64,000 bases of DNA, taken from NCBI GenBank assembly GCA_039707655.1, contig CM077676.1, positions 457,426,379 through 457,490,378 on the forward strand, given 5' to 3'. Origin of the DNA: Elymus sibiricus (taxonomy: Eukaryota > Streptophyta > Magnoliopsida > Poales > Poaceae). A program made the position numbers and the translations under genes. Positions 1 through 10,680 of this stretch are shown one piece after another; the first letter of the stretch is position 1; the number at the start of each line of letters is the position of its first letter. The notes below the pieces were generated by a model. That model did not search any database and was not told the origin of the DNA. It worked only from the letters and a program-made list of their open reading frames with translations.

Positions 1-1080
1 ATCTTCTCAGTGGCTGACAAGTGGCACACTGCATGTTCGCCACTTGTTGCAACATGTGAGTTTTCCCTTTTTTGTAGATTTGTTTTATTTAAAATACATT
101 ATCGCTTGAACCGTGCGTCCAAATCCTGAACCCCGTTTTCACTGTTGAATTTCTCGCCCGAGATCTTGAAAACTAGATCCTATGTAAACAGGTTTTGACG
201 AACTTTTTCTCCACGAAAAATCAGAAACAGAAAAAACCGAGGAATAAACAAAATACCAAAAAATCAATAAAAAAATAAAAAGAAAAAAATTAACACAAAA
301 GAAAACAATGACAAAAAAAGGAAGAAAAAAAAACTGAGACCCGGAAGCACGATTGTGGTTTTTCAAATTTTTTCTCTTTTCGAGAAGCACTGTATTTTTT
401 CCCTGAGAAACACATCAGAAGCAAATCTGTGCCTCGACGAGAAGCAAATATGTGCTTATCGTGGAAACACATATTTTTCCTTTTCCAAAAAGAACAACTG
501 TGACTCTCGCGGATGCAAATCTGTGACTCCATGGAAACAAATATGTGTTTCTCGTGAAAACACATATTTTTTCTCTTTCCAAAAAGCTCATGTGTGCCTC
601 TCATGAAAGAAAATCTATGCCTCCACGAGAAGCAAATCTGTGCTTCTCATGAAGGCACATATTTTCCCTCTCGCGTAAGTAAATCCGTGTCTCCACAAAA
701 AGCAAATATATGCTTCTAATGGAAGCACAATTTTTCCCTTCCCGAGATACATAGTTGTGCCTCTCGCGGAAGCAAATCTACGCTTCTCGTGGAAGCACAA
801 ATTTTTTCCCTTCCTGAGAAGCACAACTGTGCCTCTCGCGGAAGCAAATCTATGCCTCCGCGAGAAGCAAATCTGTGCTCTTGTGGAAACACATATTTTC
901 CTTTTCCAACAAGCACAACTTTGTTTTTCGCGGCATCAAATCTGTGCTTCTCATGGAAGCATAAAAAATCGCGCCAATAATAATTTCGCACACTTTTTTT
1001 CTGCAAAACCTAAGAAAAAACTGAAAACCTGAAAAAAAACCTAAAAACCGAAAATGCATACATAATTTTTTTTTAAAAAA
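1..1080. repeat. Unclassified repeat with array of AGAAGCA-type short motifs
   Basis: A-rich sequence that contains, from about 349 to 960, a degenerate array of short motifs such as GAGAAGCACAACTGTGCCTC. The motif appears in direct and inverted form, so many units fold on themselves. A related segment lies inverted at about 47440-48190; the left end (1-70) matches the reverse complement of about 48126-48190, including the GCAACAAGTGGC core. The element therefore continues beyond the left edge. Short open frames here are caused by the repeat and are not coding. The family was not identified. Confidence 0.6.
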
Positions 1081-1089
1081 ATTTCAGAG

Positions 1090-1399
1090 AAAACGTCCAA
1101 CATGCAATATGTGGTGGTGGTTGGACGTACCACTTAGTGTGCCCTGAGACTGAGAGCACCCTAAGTGAGCCGTGAGGTCCCCGCAAGGTCTCGTTTCGGT
1201 TGCAGTTGCGGGCCGGATGTATCGCGACAACAATTCTGACCCGTAAAAAGGCCCAAATTCACCTAAAAATTGGAGCATACGGGCCCAATTTGGACAGCAA
1301 GCCCCTGCACCGGACACGAAAGAGGTCTACTACCATCCCAGACCGACGAGCAGAGGCAGAGCCACCGCAATCGAATCCCCTTCCTTCCTTCCGTCCGGG
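1090..1399 (+). promoter_or_regulatory. Probable promoter and 5' UTR region of MEMO1
   Basis: Unique sequence between the repeat and the MEMO1 start codon. It becomes C-rich and pyrimidine-rich just before the ATG, as is common for grass 5' UTRs. No convincing TATA box is visible. Two short inverted repeats lie here: ACGTCCAAC (1093-1101) with GTTGGACGT (1120-1128), and CACTTAGTGTGC (1131-1142) with GCACCCTAAGTG (1156-1167). They may be the scar or end of an inserted element rather than regulatory sites. Confidence 0.35.
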
Positions 1400-4017
1400 A
1401 TGGAGCGCGTGAGAAGGGCTTCGCATGCCGGCTCCTGGTACACCAACAACGGTACTCCCTCCATCTTCCACCTCCCACCCTGATTCCCCTTCCCTTTTCA
1501 CTCTGCTGGATTCCGCCCGTCCATCTATTCCGGGGGAGAAAGAGAGCGAGAGAGATACAGAAAGGTGGAATTTTTTCTGTGCGGTTGATCTGATTTCTGG
1601 GCCAGATTAGGGGGGTTTGGTGGGGCTTATCGGTGTCGGCAGAATTTGTACCGGCTCCTGTTCATGCTAGAGTAGCGTTTATGGATTGGATTGGATTAGA
1701 TTGGATTGGATCCGTGCGCCCTGTTAAGGTGGGGAAAGTGTGCACTGTTGACTTCATTACCTGTAGCGTTTATGGTTTCTCCCTCCTTGGCACTAAGATG
1801 ACGCAGCAGAGTGGCAGATTCTGCCGTAAATGCAGTTGTTTCTGATCAGATTCACGGGGTGTAGTTTACAGAATCAAACTGCAAACATAGGAACCACCTG
1901 CAGTGTGCTCTGTAGGTTGGATCTAAAGAACAATCTGCTGAGTGTGAATTTTTTGTGTGCTGCATATTCAAACTGTACTGCCATGCCATCTTTTAGGACA
2001 CCGCTCGCTTTGTCGTGTTGATTCTGTCCAATTGTGGAAATACTCGACATGTTTGATTCAGCTGGAACAGTTGCGTTTTGTTGTAGAAAGGCATGACGTT
2101 TTGCTGGAATATTCAGAAACCGTTTACTTTGTTTTGAATTGAATCATCAGCTTCCAAACTTTAGATTTATACTTCCAACATTTTTTCAAGAAGATATCCA
2201 TAATATGCACTTATTCTTGGTAAGAGGTTAAATTCCCTGGTCTCTTCAGTTCTCTATCATCCTGTAAGTAAATGCCCATAGCAACTTGCAGTAAACATGC
2301 ACGGATCTCAACCATTAATTCCTCTTCTTTCTAGTTGTCATATCCTAAATGGCTAAATCATGTACTGCTCCATGTTCACAATTAGCCAGCAAGCTGGAAG
2401 AGGAACTTGATGGCTGGCTTTCGGCAGCTGCTCTCACCAAGTCACCTGATGTTAGGGCCGTAATTGCACCGTAAGTTGCTGTTTATTGTATAGAGGTGGA
2501 ATTCTGTTCATGACTGTTCTATAATACCAACAAGCTTTTCTTTCCTTGCAGCCATGCTGGCTATTCCTACTCAGGGCGCTGTGCAGCTTATGCTTTTGGC
2601 AACATTGATCCAACTAACATGTGAGTTAAGCAATTTGTGGCTGTTGTTTTCTTTGCTAAAAACAAACAAATGTGCTTTATCGTAATGTTTACAGTTCTAA
2701 TAGCAACTGACTGCTCTTTTTGTATTCATTATACTGTGGGTTCTGTCAAGTATAAGTACCATGTCTGTGTATGTAAATGACTAAATGCTCGTCCATATTT
2801 CACGTGTTAATGGCCATTCATTTAAGTGATGAAATTTACATTTTGTCAACCTGAAGTATGTGAGTGACATATGCATTGAAGGCCTTAGTTTTCAAACCAT
2901 CCTATTTCTAGTTGAGCCCTAAATAGTTATCCAAATGTTTCACTCTACCATGTATTGCTATGATATGGCTATATATTTCTGTATGCTATTTACTTGTTAG
3001 CTTGTTTGCGGGTTTGACATGGCTAGATAAGTAGTAGAAAGAACTATTATATGCAGGCAGAAGAACTATATGTGTAAACTGTATAATATGATGCACTTTT
3101 GTCCAGCGTAACCAAATATAATGCATAGTACTTTAAAATAGTAAACTAAAAAAAATCCATAAAAATGATTTTTTGCTTTCTAACAATTCTAAGCTAGAAA
3201 CATTATAACGAACTCCTTAGAATTTTAAAAGGACACTAGAAAAGTAAGTCGACATAACATATTTACAAAAGACATCATAGCTTACCTGATAAAGTAACAC
3301 AAATTAATAAGTAAAAATAATTAATTCATCAGATTTTTATGCTGTACATTGTGCATAATTTAATGGCATGGGTCCAACTATAAATCTAAACCAATGCTAA
3401 CCACATCACTGGTAAGCTACTTTCGTTCTGCCAAACGTGTACCCATAATATTCGTGATTCTCGCCCTACATGTCACAAAAGACAATCTTCTAGTTCCATT
3501 CTTATAACCTGCTTCTTTCGTCAAAATTTTCCTTGATCCTGTTTAGTATCTAATTCCGAATTTTCTTTATGTGAATCAGTTCTCGGGTGTTTCTGCTCGG
3601 CCCATCTCATCACTACTATACTCCAAAATGTGCTCTGTCAAGAGCTACTGTTTATAGCACCCCGATTGGGGATTTACCAGTAGACCTGGAAGGTATCATG
3701 CTTACAAATTAAGATGCCTAAGCTATTTCTTTAATATTCATATCAACCTTTTCATGTGAATTTCTACTCTGGAAAGGTCCACTTTTCAACCCTAAACTTG
3801 GTCCAAAGCTCACTTTATAATCTGGATTTGAACTTCAATTTGCATAACTGTCCAGACTTCAACCTCGATCCAATCAGGAGTGGTATTGAGCTGATGTGTT
3901 GCGACGTGTATGCCAGCCTGAATCTGTTTTCCACATCAGTAAAATCAGTGGGAAGAGCTGACAGGTTGAATTGCTGCCAGCCCTTCTCACTGGCTTTATC
4001 TGGGCCATCAACTCTTC

Positions 4018-4048
<31 letters not shown>

Positions 4049-7000
4049 TGAGAATTTTGCCAAATAAAAGAAAACAAGTTGGCCCCACATATCATACTTA
4101 CACTTGCTCCCCGCTTTTGTTAGATTTGTTACCTTAATAGTCGCACTATGTTTGTATATCAATTGCTTGAGGATGTTCAAAAAATATTTTTCATGCACTT
4201 TATATAAGGCTAAACCCAGCTTGAAAGAAGGCATGCAGCAGTGGCTGAACACTTTGCAATCGTATCCCCCTTCCCCTCCCTCCACTGTTCGCCTTCATTG
4301 TACATACCATCCTATTTAAAAAATTATAATGACGCAACAGGGGTCTTTCCTACATTTCTTCGTGCAAAAATAAAAGAAGTCTGGGTCGCTTCTTGTGTGA
4401 TCTGTTTGTACGTTCAATCTCATTTATTTTACTGAGAAGTACATTTTTTATCCATCCACTATCCCCCAAAACAAGTTTAGTCCTCAACTTCAATAATACT
4501 AGACAACACGATTACACGACCCCTCAACTTTTTAAACCAGGCAATTTTGGTCCCTTTCCCGACCAGAAGCTGTTTGATGGATGACATCCTAGTCGTTCCA
4601 CACATTTGGTGGCACAACCAGCAATTGTTTTTGAAAGAAAAACTACAAGAAAAGAAAAATCAGGAAAAATAACAGAAACAAAAAATGATAAATCATGAAA
4701 AATATTATTAATAAGTTACGGAAAATGAGAATGTTATAGATGGGAAAAACGTCAAGAATTTATGAAAAAGAAAAATCATAAATATTCTGAAAACAAAGAA
4801 ATTAGAGGGTACTCATAAATAATTTTCTTGTTTTCCATGAATGCACCCAAAATCTGTTTTATTTCTAATTTTCAATTTTATTTCTTTGGATTTTCAGTCT
4901 AGACTCTAGAATTGCATGTCGACCCTGAGCTATCTGACATCTCTACCTATTGGTAGATCTTAATAACACTATGAGATCTTCTTTTCAATCAGATCATTCT
5001 GTCTTTCTTAGCTCTTTGTGAACTTTAGACATACATTCTTACATTACTGTTTTCCAGTTATCGAGGAACTCAAAGCTACCGGAAAGTTTGAATTTATGGA
5101 CCTTAATGTGGATGAGGCTGAACATAGCATGGAAATGCATTTGCCTTACCTTTCTAAAGTATTTCAGGGGTAATTACTTTGTTGTTAAAGCTTGTATCCA
5201 TCTTGTATTTCATTTTGAATAAAATACGGATACTACACTCGTAATTCTTTTTCATGACCTGGCAGACATAATGTAAAAGTTGTACCTATCCTTGTTGGTG
5301 CTGTCAACTCCCAAAATGAAGCCATGTATGGGCAGTTGCTCGCTAAATATGTGGATGATCCAAAGAACTTTTTTTCTGTCTCCTCAGACTTTTGCCACTG
5401 GGGATCTCGGTAAGTGATTTAATGTCTGATTATTGTGATTTTTGTTTATTTTGCATTGAAATGTCAAGTGTGTCATTACTGTACATACCTCATCGGTATA
5501 GAATAAATTAACCTAATACGAGGCACATCTAACCACATAATCTGCAGCTTGAGCAAATTTCCATAATCTTCCTGTGTTACCTTTTTTTTAATGAAGCACA
5601 TGTATTTCTTTAAAGCACGGCTGAATTGCCGGCTACCAAACGAGCTACATCATTCGATAGTCCTCTGCCCATAAGATATTGTCATCCAGGATAGCTCCGA
5701 CACCTATTGTCGGTTGTCGCTGAAGCATGGGGAGGTTTATTACAATCCCATGGACGAAACATTACTCAATAAAGGAAGTACATAATAGAAACTTTGCCTG
5801 TCGAAACAGAGTGTTCCCAGTTTGGAATGTTCATATTTGTGCGACTCGAGCTTTTGCTTCTGGTTAAGGTAGTCTGTAGCAAATATTGCATTCCCCACTT
5901 CCTGCTGCCCAGCTAGCTGCATGGCGTATATGAGACATGATCAATAGGTCCTGCTGTAGCAGATACATGATCTCCACTGCTGTCCTGGCCAGTTGCCCCC
6001 AGCCTCCTCTACCAGAGTTTTGGAGGAAAGCACCATCGACCTTTGGTCATCTGTTCTTCAGCAAAAGTAACTAATGACATTAAAACAGTATTTGGCATAT
6101 TTTGCGAACCAAAAGCTCTTCCCATATGGAAATGCAGAATAGTCTGTGTGCAAGGTTTGGCTTGAAATTTGTTACTGAATCTAGGTATCAAGACACGTGG
6201 TCAATGAACTTATTATAACGCAAAGTGGACGACAAAATAGTTCTGTAGAGAGAAAAAACTGCACGGCCTTAAGTGTGCCACAATTTATGATCTGAGTCTT
6301 CTGATCTGAAGTATTTGCTCAAGGGTACTATTCTAGGTAGTAAAGGATGCTTTAATACAAGAATAGCTATTAACCCTGTTCTGTATATCAACTCTTATTA
6401 GATTCAACATGTGTCTGACATCCTGACTTGTTTACCATATTATGTTTGGTTTAACTGCAAATGGTCTAGAGAGGGATCAATTTTTAAGTCATAAGTGCAA
6501 AATCATATACAACATTGAGCATGTCCAAGATGAATTTAATCCTTGTCAGGAGACAGAATTTTCTTGATAATGAAGGATTTGGTCATATGATCCACATACA
6601 TTCAGGCCTATCATTTCAGCCCCTCACTGACCGAGTAAAATCTTATTTTATACCAGTATTCATGTTGTTGCAATGCTTGCGCTTACAGGTGTATAATCTT
6701 GTCTATCGATCGCTTTCTTTTGTTTCACATAAATGCTCTGGCAATGTACCAGGACCAATCATGCTTTGGTTATGGTAAAATGGTCATGTATTGAACCAAT
6801 CTTGAGCTTTGAAGTGCTCAAGGCCGGCTGGTTGATCCACCCACCATTCAAAAACCATTTTATGAAAACATAACTATCACTTGCTATCTCCTCTTGCGTT
6901 AAGCCCCTACGTCCCAAAATCCAAATAGTAGATCTATCTCCAGGGGATAGCTATGTACGCCACTTCTGTCCAAATGGCCACATCATTAACTGAAATTTAA

Positions 7001-8034
7001 AGTTCTAAAGGCTTTGGTTAGTCTCCTGTCCTATCTCTTCATTTTCTCCCTTCCCCCGCTTAAATTCTCTAGGGTCCACTCTGGCCTCATCGTGCCGACC
7101 TTTCCCTTCTGCTTGTGTTGCCTGACTTCAACTGTCGACAATATTGACCTCCTTTCATTGTCTATGTCGATCTCCATTGCTTTCTCAATTATCACATGGC
7201 CTTCATCTTCCAAGGTTGAGTGGAGCAGAAGGCTTGAGTGAGGTTGGGGCATCATGGAAAATTCTTATAAGGATGGCTTGCCTGCATATGGAGCAGGCTG
7301 ACATGGGTTGGATGGTGCAGGAAGGCGAAGAAAGAATCCATTTGTTCAGAATTTTAGAGCATGGTGGGTTTTGCATACATTGTATAGAAATTATGTACCT
7401 CGTTCCAAAGCATAGAAATATGTTCTGAGAGCCCAGATTAGGAAAGGTGCATGATTTGATTTGAAGGGGTGAGTGCACTTGATATGACACCTAGTGCACT
7501 AGGGTATTATATACCCCACGTTCACTAAATTTTATACTCTTTCAGTCACGTTTGCTGCTGTCGCTTGGGCATCAGGTAATGTAAATGATTGTGTCCGTCT
7601 GATCTCTTTGCCACAACAGGTTTAGTTATACATACTATGACAAGAAGCATGGTGCCATTCACAAATCAATCGAGGCATTGGACCGCTTAGGCATGGAGAT
7701 CATAGAGACTGGTGACCCTGACGCGTTCAAACAGTATCTCGAGGAGTACGAGAACACCATATGTGGACGCCACCCCATCAGCGTCCTTCTTCACGTAAGC
7801 GCGCAACTCATTGATGATCTAACTAATATTTATCCTTTCCTTTTAACGGTTTACTTAATCCATTTTGTGCACATTCTATTGTGTTAGATGTTGAAACACT
7901 GCTCGACGAAGATTAAGGTCGGGTTTGTTCGCTATGAGCAGTCGAGCCAGTGCAAGAGCACGAGGGACAGCAGCGTCAGCTATGCATCTGCTGTGGCCAA
8001 GGTGGACACTCCTGGAGAAGAGGGTAAGGATTGA
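1400..8034 (+). CDS. MEMO1: MEMO1-family protein, eight exons, complete
   Basis: Exons by splice-site reading: 1400-1451, 2386-2470, 2552-2620, 3580-3692, 5058-5169, 5266-5409, 7620-7794, 7888-8034. All introns are GT-AG and the joined frame gives 298 residues plus TGA, close to the usual family length of about 297. Exon 1 encodes the family N-terminus (RRASHAGSWYTNN), which fixes the start. Family motifs seen are APHAGYSYSG (H47), LLGPSHHYY (H79), SSDFCHWG (H188) and TICGRHPIS (C240); the equivalent His/His/Cys residues in animal MEMO bind metal. MEMO proteins resemble class III extradiol dioxygenases. Animal MEMO1 acts in ErbB2-driven cell motility and in copper/iron handling; the plant role is not established. 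No frameshift or stop is present, so the gene looks functional. It is the only likely host gene here, and mobile DNA lies close on both sides. Confidence 0.93.
1452..2385 (+). other. MEMO1 intron 1
   Basis: A 934-bp intron with donor G|GTACTC and acceptor ATTAG|CC. It separates the 17-codon first exon from the rest. An ATG at 2349 opens into exon 2 in frame, but it lies upstream of the acceptor and would replace the conserved N-terminus with unrelated residues. The intron is T-rich and holds the microsatellite at 1682-1711; no gene is seen in it. Confidence 0.8.
1682..1711. repeat. TGGAT pentanucleotide microsatellite
   Basis: Six tandem TGGAT units, the fourth altered to TAGAT, inside MEMO1 intron 1. 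Such tracts vary in length between accessions. Confidence 0.9.
2621..3579 (+). other. MEMO1 intron 3
   Basis: A 959-bp AT-rich intron with donor CAT|GTGAGT and acceptor AATCAG|T. No ORF, terminal inverted repeat or recognised element is seen. Confidence 0.75.
3693..5057 (+). other. MEMO1 intron 4 with transposon-like segment
   Basis: A 1365-bp intron with donor G|GTATCA and acceptor TTCCAG|TT. Two segments (about 3770-3870 and 4440-4600) have the wording of decayed grass DNA-transposon ends, for example AACCCTAAACTTGG and CCCCTCAACTTTTTAAACC. A poly-C run lies between them. I could not define matching ends or a target duplication. An antisense open frame at 3815-4285 crosses the poly-C run, which it reads as polyglycine, and is not credible. 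Confidence 0.6.
4024..4045. repeat. Poly-C mononucleotide run of 22
   Basis: Twenty-two consecutive C bases in MEMO1 intron 4. The printed length may be affected by sequencing or assembly error. Confidence 0.95.
5410..7619 (+). other. MEMO1 intron 6, long
   Basis: The longest intron of the gene (2210 bp), with donor CG|GTAAGT and acceptor CAACAG|G. It splits Arg192 just after the conserved SSDFCHWG motif. It contains several short open frames on both strands (5740-5922 and 6009-6191 on -, 6515-6778 and 7144-7428 on +). None resembles a known domain to me. Part of it, roughly 5600-7440, is probably inserted mobile or duplicated DNA, but no ends were defined. Confidence 0.65.
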
Positions 8035-8329
8035 GCAAAACGTGGTTTGCTGGGTACACCCTGGTGTAACATGCTGTAGCATGGCTATTGGCTTGCAATC
8101 ACCGCAGCTTTCTGTCGAACTTTGTAATAATAACAAGCTCTGGTTGAAGTCCAATAGTTGCTGCTCTGGCGGCACCAGGATTCTGTGAAACAAGAGAACA
8201 ATATATTTCCGGATGTTCCTGTGTGTTTCTTCCTAGTAAGCTCCAGCAAAATGAAAATGTATCCTGACGTTCAAAACCATGATAAAAGTTATATAAATTC
8301 TGAAAATATTCGACGTTCAAAACCATTGC
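8035..8329 (+). other. MEMO1 3' UTR and flank
   Basis: Sequence following the TGA, moderately T-rich. There is no strong AATAAA signal; weak A-rich candidates are AATAATAACAAG near 8127 and ACAATATATTTCC near 8199. The transcript end cannot be placed from sequence alone. Confidence 0.4.
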
Positions 8330-8935
8330 AGCAGCGGTGGCCGGTGGTCGACCCTTGTAGTGTCCCGCGTCTTGCCTTGGCAGAAGTGGTGCCGGCCATT
8401 GCAGCATTGTGCATCCCGCTTGCATCAACGGCCGTTGACACTTGCAGTGTCCAGCGTCTTGCTTTTGCAGCAGTGGTGCTGGCCATTGCAGCATTGTGCC
8501 TCCTGCCTGTTGCAATGGGGTTGACCCTTTGCAACATCTAGCAACCTGATGCAACAACGGCGGTTGACCCTTGTAGCGCCATGTGTTCGATAGTGGTTGA
8601 CCCTTGCAGTGTCATGCGTCCCATGTTGCAGCAGCAATAGACAACATTGCAATGGTGGTCAACCCTCGCAGCGTCCCGTGGTGCAACAGCGAATGACCAC
8701 ATTGCAATGTCACGCATCCCATGTTGCAGCAGCAATAGACTGCATTGCAATGGTGGTCAACCCCCGCAGCGTCCCGTGGTGCAACAGCGACTGACCACAT
8801 TGCAATGTCACGTGTTCCAACTTGCAGCAACAACAGTGAGCCTTGCAACAATAGCGACTAGCCCTTGCAGCATGGTGCGTCGGGTCTGCAACAACGCCGC
8901 CTAAGCCTTGTAGGGACGTCCAGATTGCAACAACA
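8330..8935. repeat. Minisatellite rich in TTGCAGC motifs, 87- and 98-bp periods
   Basis: Diverged tandem repeats built from TTGCAG, TTGCAAC and GTCCCGTG words. Two copies of an approximately 87-bp unit start near 8352 and 8440. Two closely similar 98-bp copies follow at about 8612-8709 and 8710-8807; for example CCATGTTGCAGCAGCAATAG recurs 98 bp later. Open frames on both strands here follow the repeat and look non-coding. Confidence 0.75.
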
Positions 8936-8986
8936 TGTCAACAAATTATTTATTTATTTTGGCAATACCAGCTGGGTTTCGTTTTT

Positions 8987-10273
8987 GAAAGAAGTGTATA
9001 TAACCCCTTGAACTTTCACGTCTGGGCTACATCACCCCCTCAACTCAAAAACCAGTCACTTAATCTCCTAAACTTTGCAATACCAGATAAAACACTCCTG
9101 GAGATACTTTCAAGCTGGTTTCGAGGATGGTTTCGCCGACGTGGTGCGCTGACTCGGTTTAGTTGGTTGACTTATACTGCCACCTCGTGCAGTGACCCAC
9201 ATGTCAGTGTAGCAAAGTACTATTTCTTCCTAGGACCATCTGCCTCGCCAAGCACGCGTATGGGAGCCCTTGCTCTGATTGCATCGAACACCGGGAGTGG
9301 CAGCGCGGAGCGCTCGTCGTCGTCGCTTGGCGCATAGGAGGCCGCCATGAGCCTCACCCACGCCGCAAGCACGGGAGGCCGCCATGAGCCTCACACTCAC
9401 CGCCGTCGCTTTGGCACACGGGAGGCCGACATGAGCCTCGCCCTCGCCGCCGTCCCTCGGCGCACGAGGGGCCGACACTAGCCTAGCCCTCGCCGTTGTC
9501 GTTGGGCGCCTGGGAGGTGGCCACGAGCCTCGCCATCGCCGTCGTTGCTCGATGCCCAGGAGGCGGCCACGAGCCTCGTCATCACCGTCGTCACTTGACG
9601 CACGGGAGGCGGCCACGAGCACGTCCTCGCAGACGTCGCCGTCGCTCGGTGCATGGGAGACCGCGACGAGAACGCCCTCGCCAGCGCCGCTCGGTGCACG
9701 GGAGACTGCTACACCTGCGTGCACTGGAGGTCGACGCGCGGAGGCAGGAAGCATCGCCGGTGCTGGCAGCAGCCTGGCCTAGAGCGAGAGGGCTGGTAGT
9801 GGTGTGCCACCGCGACGAGAAGTGACATGGCGCAAGGGTCGCACGTCTGTACACCAGCAGGTCGGCAAGGCATCAGTTTCAGGGTAGGCAAGGTGCTGCC
9901 AAGGTCCTTCACCGGCAATCCGCCATGGTCAATTTGCAGGTGAGGTCATCTCGCGCGTGTAAGCAGCTAGCTGGCCGAGCGTGTAAGCAGTTAGCTAGAT
10001 AGATGTTGATTGCACTAAACAGCTAGCTAGCTGAGCGCATCGATCAAATTTGTACGCAGATGCTAGCCTCAACGCACAAGAAGAACACAACGAGACTTTT
10101 CCGCTTCGGCTCGCTGCCACATCGGCAAACCATCGTGGAAACCCACTAATTAGGGCGGTAGGGGGTGTTTTGTCCGGTATTAAAAAGTTTGGAGGATTAA
10201 GTAACTGGTTTTTGAGTTGAGGGGGTGATGTAACCCAAACGTGAAAGTTCAAGGGGTTATATACACTTCTTTC
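8987..10273. mobile_element. Non-autonomous DNA transposon with long inverted ends, Mutator-like
   Basis: The left end GAAAGAAGTGTATATAACCC (8987 onward) is repeated in inverse at the right end (to 10273). Strong matching covers about 100 bp per arm and weaker matching about 160 bp, ending near GGTTTCGCCGACGTGG on the left. Long inverted arms without a transposase suggest a non-autonomous Mutator-like element; this class is an inference. No clear 8-10 bp target duplication is seen, so the outer ends could be slightly off. The interior carries the 46-bp minisatellite. Confidence 0.6.
9328..9727. repeat. 46-bp GC-rich minisatellite, about eight units
   Basis: Units begin with variants of GCGCACGGGAGGCCGCCATG and recur every 46 bp: about 9368, 9414, 9460, 9506, 9552 and 9598, the last about 5 bp longer, then 9649 and a partial unit near 9694. 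The unit is not a multiple of three, so each repeat changes frame; long open frames on both strands (for example 9230-9754 on -) result from the GC-rich repeat. Confidence 0.8.
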
Positions 10274-10350
10274 GATGCTAGATGCTACTGAGTTGATGCT
10301 AGGCACCAACTACTATGTACTAGTACTACCATGGGGTAGCGAAACGGAAC

Positions 10351-10455
10351 GAAAGAAGTGTGTATATAACCCCTTGAACTTTCACGTTTGGGCTACATCA
10401 CCCTCTCAACTCAAAACCAGTTACTTAATCCCCCAAACTTTGCAATACCGGACAA
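10351..10455. repeat. Third, orphan copy of the transposon arm
   Basis: This copy repeats the left arm of the 8987-10273 element in the same orientation (GAAAGAAGTGTGTATATAAC, then the CTTTCACG and TTTGCAATACCGG words) and breaks off at about 10455. It is probably the remnant of a second element of the same family. Confidence 0.75.
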
Positions 10456-10618
10456 CAAGTGAACACATCCACGTATTGACTAGTATCAAACTGGCTCGAT
10501 GTGTTGTGGAGAGCCAGTAATCCAGAGTAGGAGTGGAGTTAGTTGCTGAACAAGGTGTCTTCTCATTTTGCCGTGGGGAGCCAGCAACCTTGGAGCTGGG
10601 AGCGGAGCTAAGGATTTG
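10456..10618. other. Short unclassified spacer
   Basis: No feature seen apart from GGAGCGGAGC-like words that anticipate the inverted junction beginning at 10619. Confidence 0.5.
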
Positions 10619-10680
10619 TCGGAGTGGAGTGGATCCGAACAGGCTCTAAGAGCGTGTTCGGATCCACTCCGCTCCCCAGC
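10619..10680. repeat. Abutting inverted transposon-like termini
   Basis: GGAGTGGAGTGGATCCGAAC and, in inverse, GTTCGGATCCACTCCGCTCC meet around GGCTCTAAGAGCG near 10651. Arms of about 27 bp differ at two positions. This looks like two ends of the same DNA-transposon family back to back, with possible PIF/Harbinger or hAT affinity. The class is not resolved. Confidence 0.5.

Noticed and set aside
349..960. CRISPR-like or satellite array
   Set aside because: Units are diverged, vary in spacing and alternate orientation; there are no constant repeats with unique spacers, and this is plant nuclear DNA.
2349..2470. ATG at 2349 as the start of MEMO1
   Set aside because: It gives an N-terminus unlike the family; the segment 2349-2385 is intron. 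The exon at 1400-1451 supplies the conserved start in phase.
3815..4285. 156-codon antisense frame in intron 4
   Set aside because: It crosses the poly-C run, read as polyglycine, and has no domain; it lies wholly in an intron.
8099..8557. 152-codon antisense frame after MEMO1
   Set aside because: Created by the TTGCAG minisatellite; the protein is low-complexity and has no known relative that I recognise.
9230..9754. 174-codon antisense frame
   Set aside because: The 46-bp GC-rich repeat shifts frame each unit and lacks stops by composition; not a gene.
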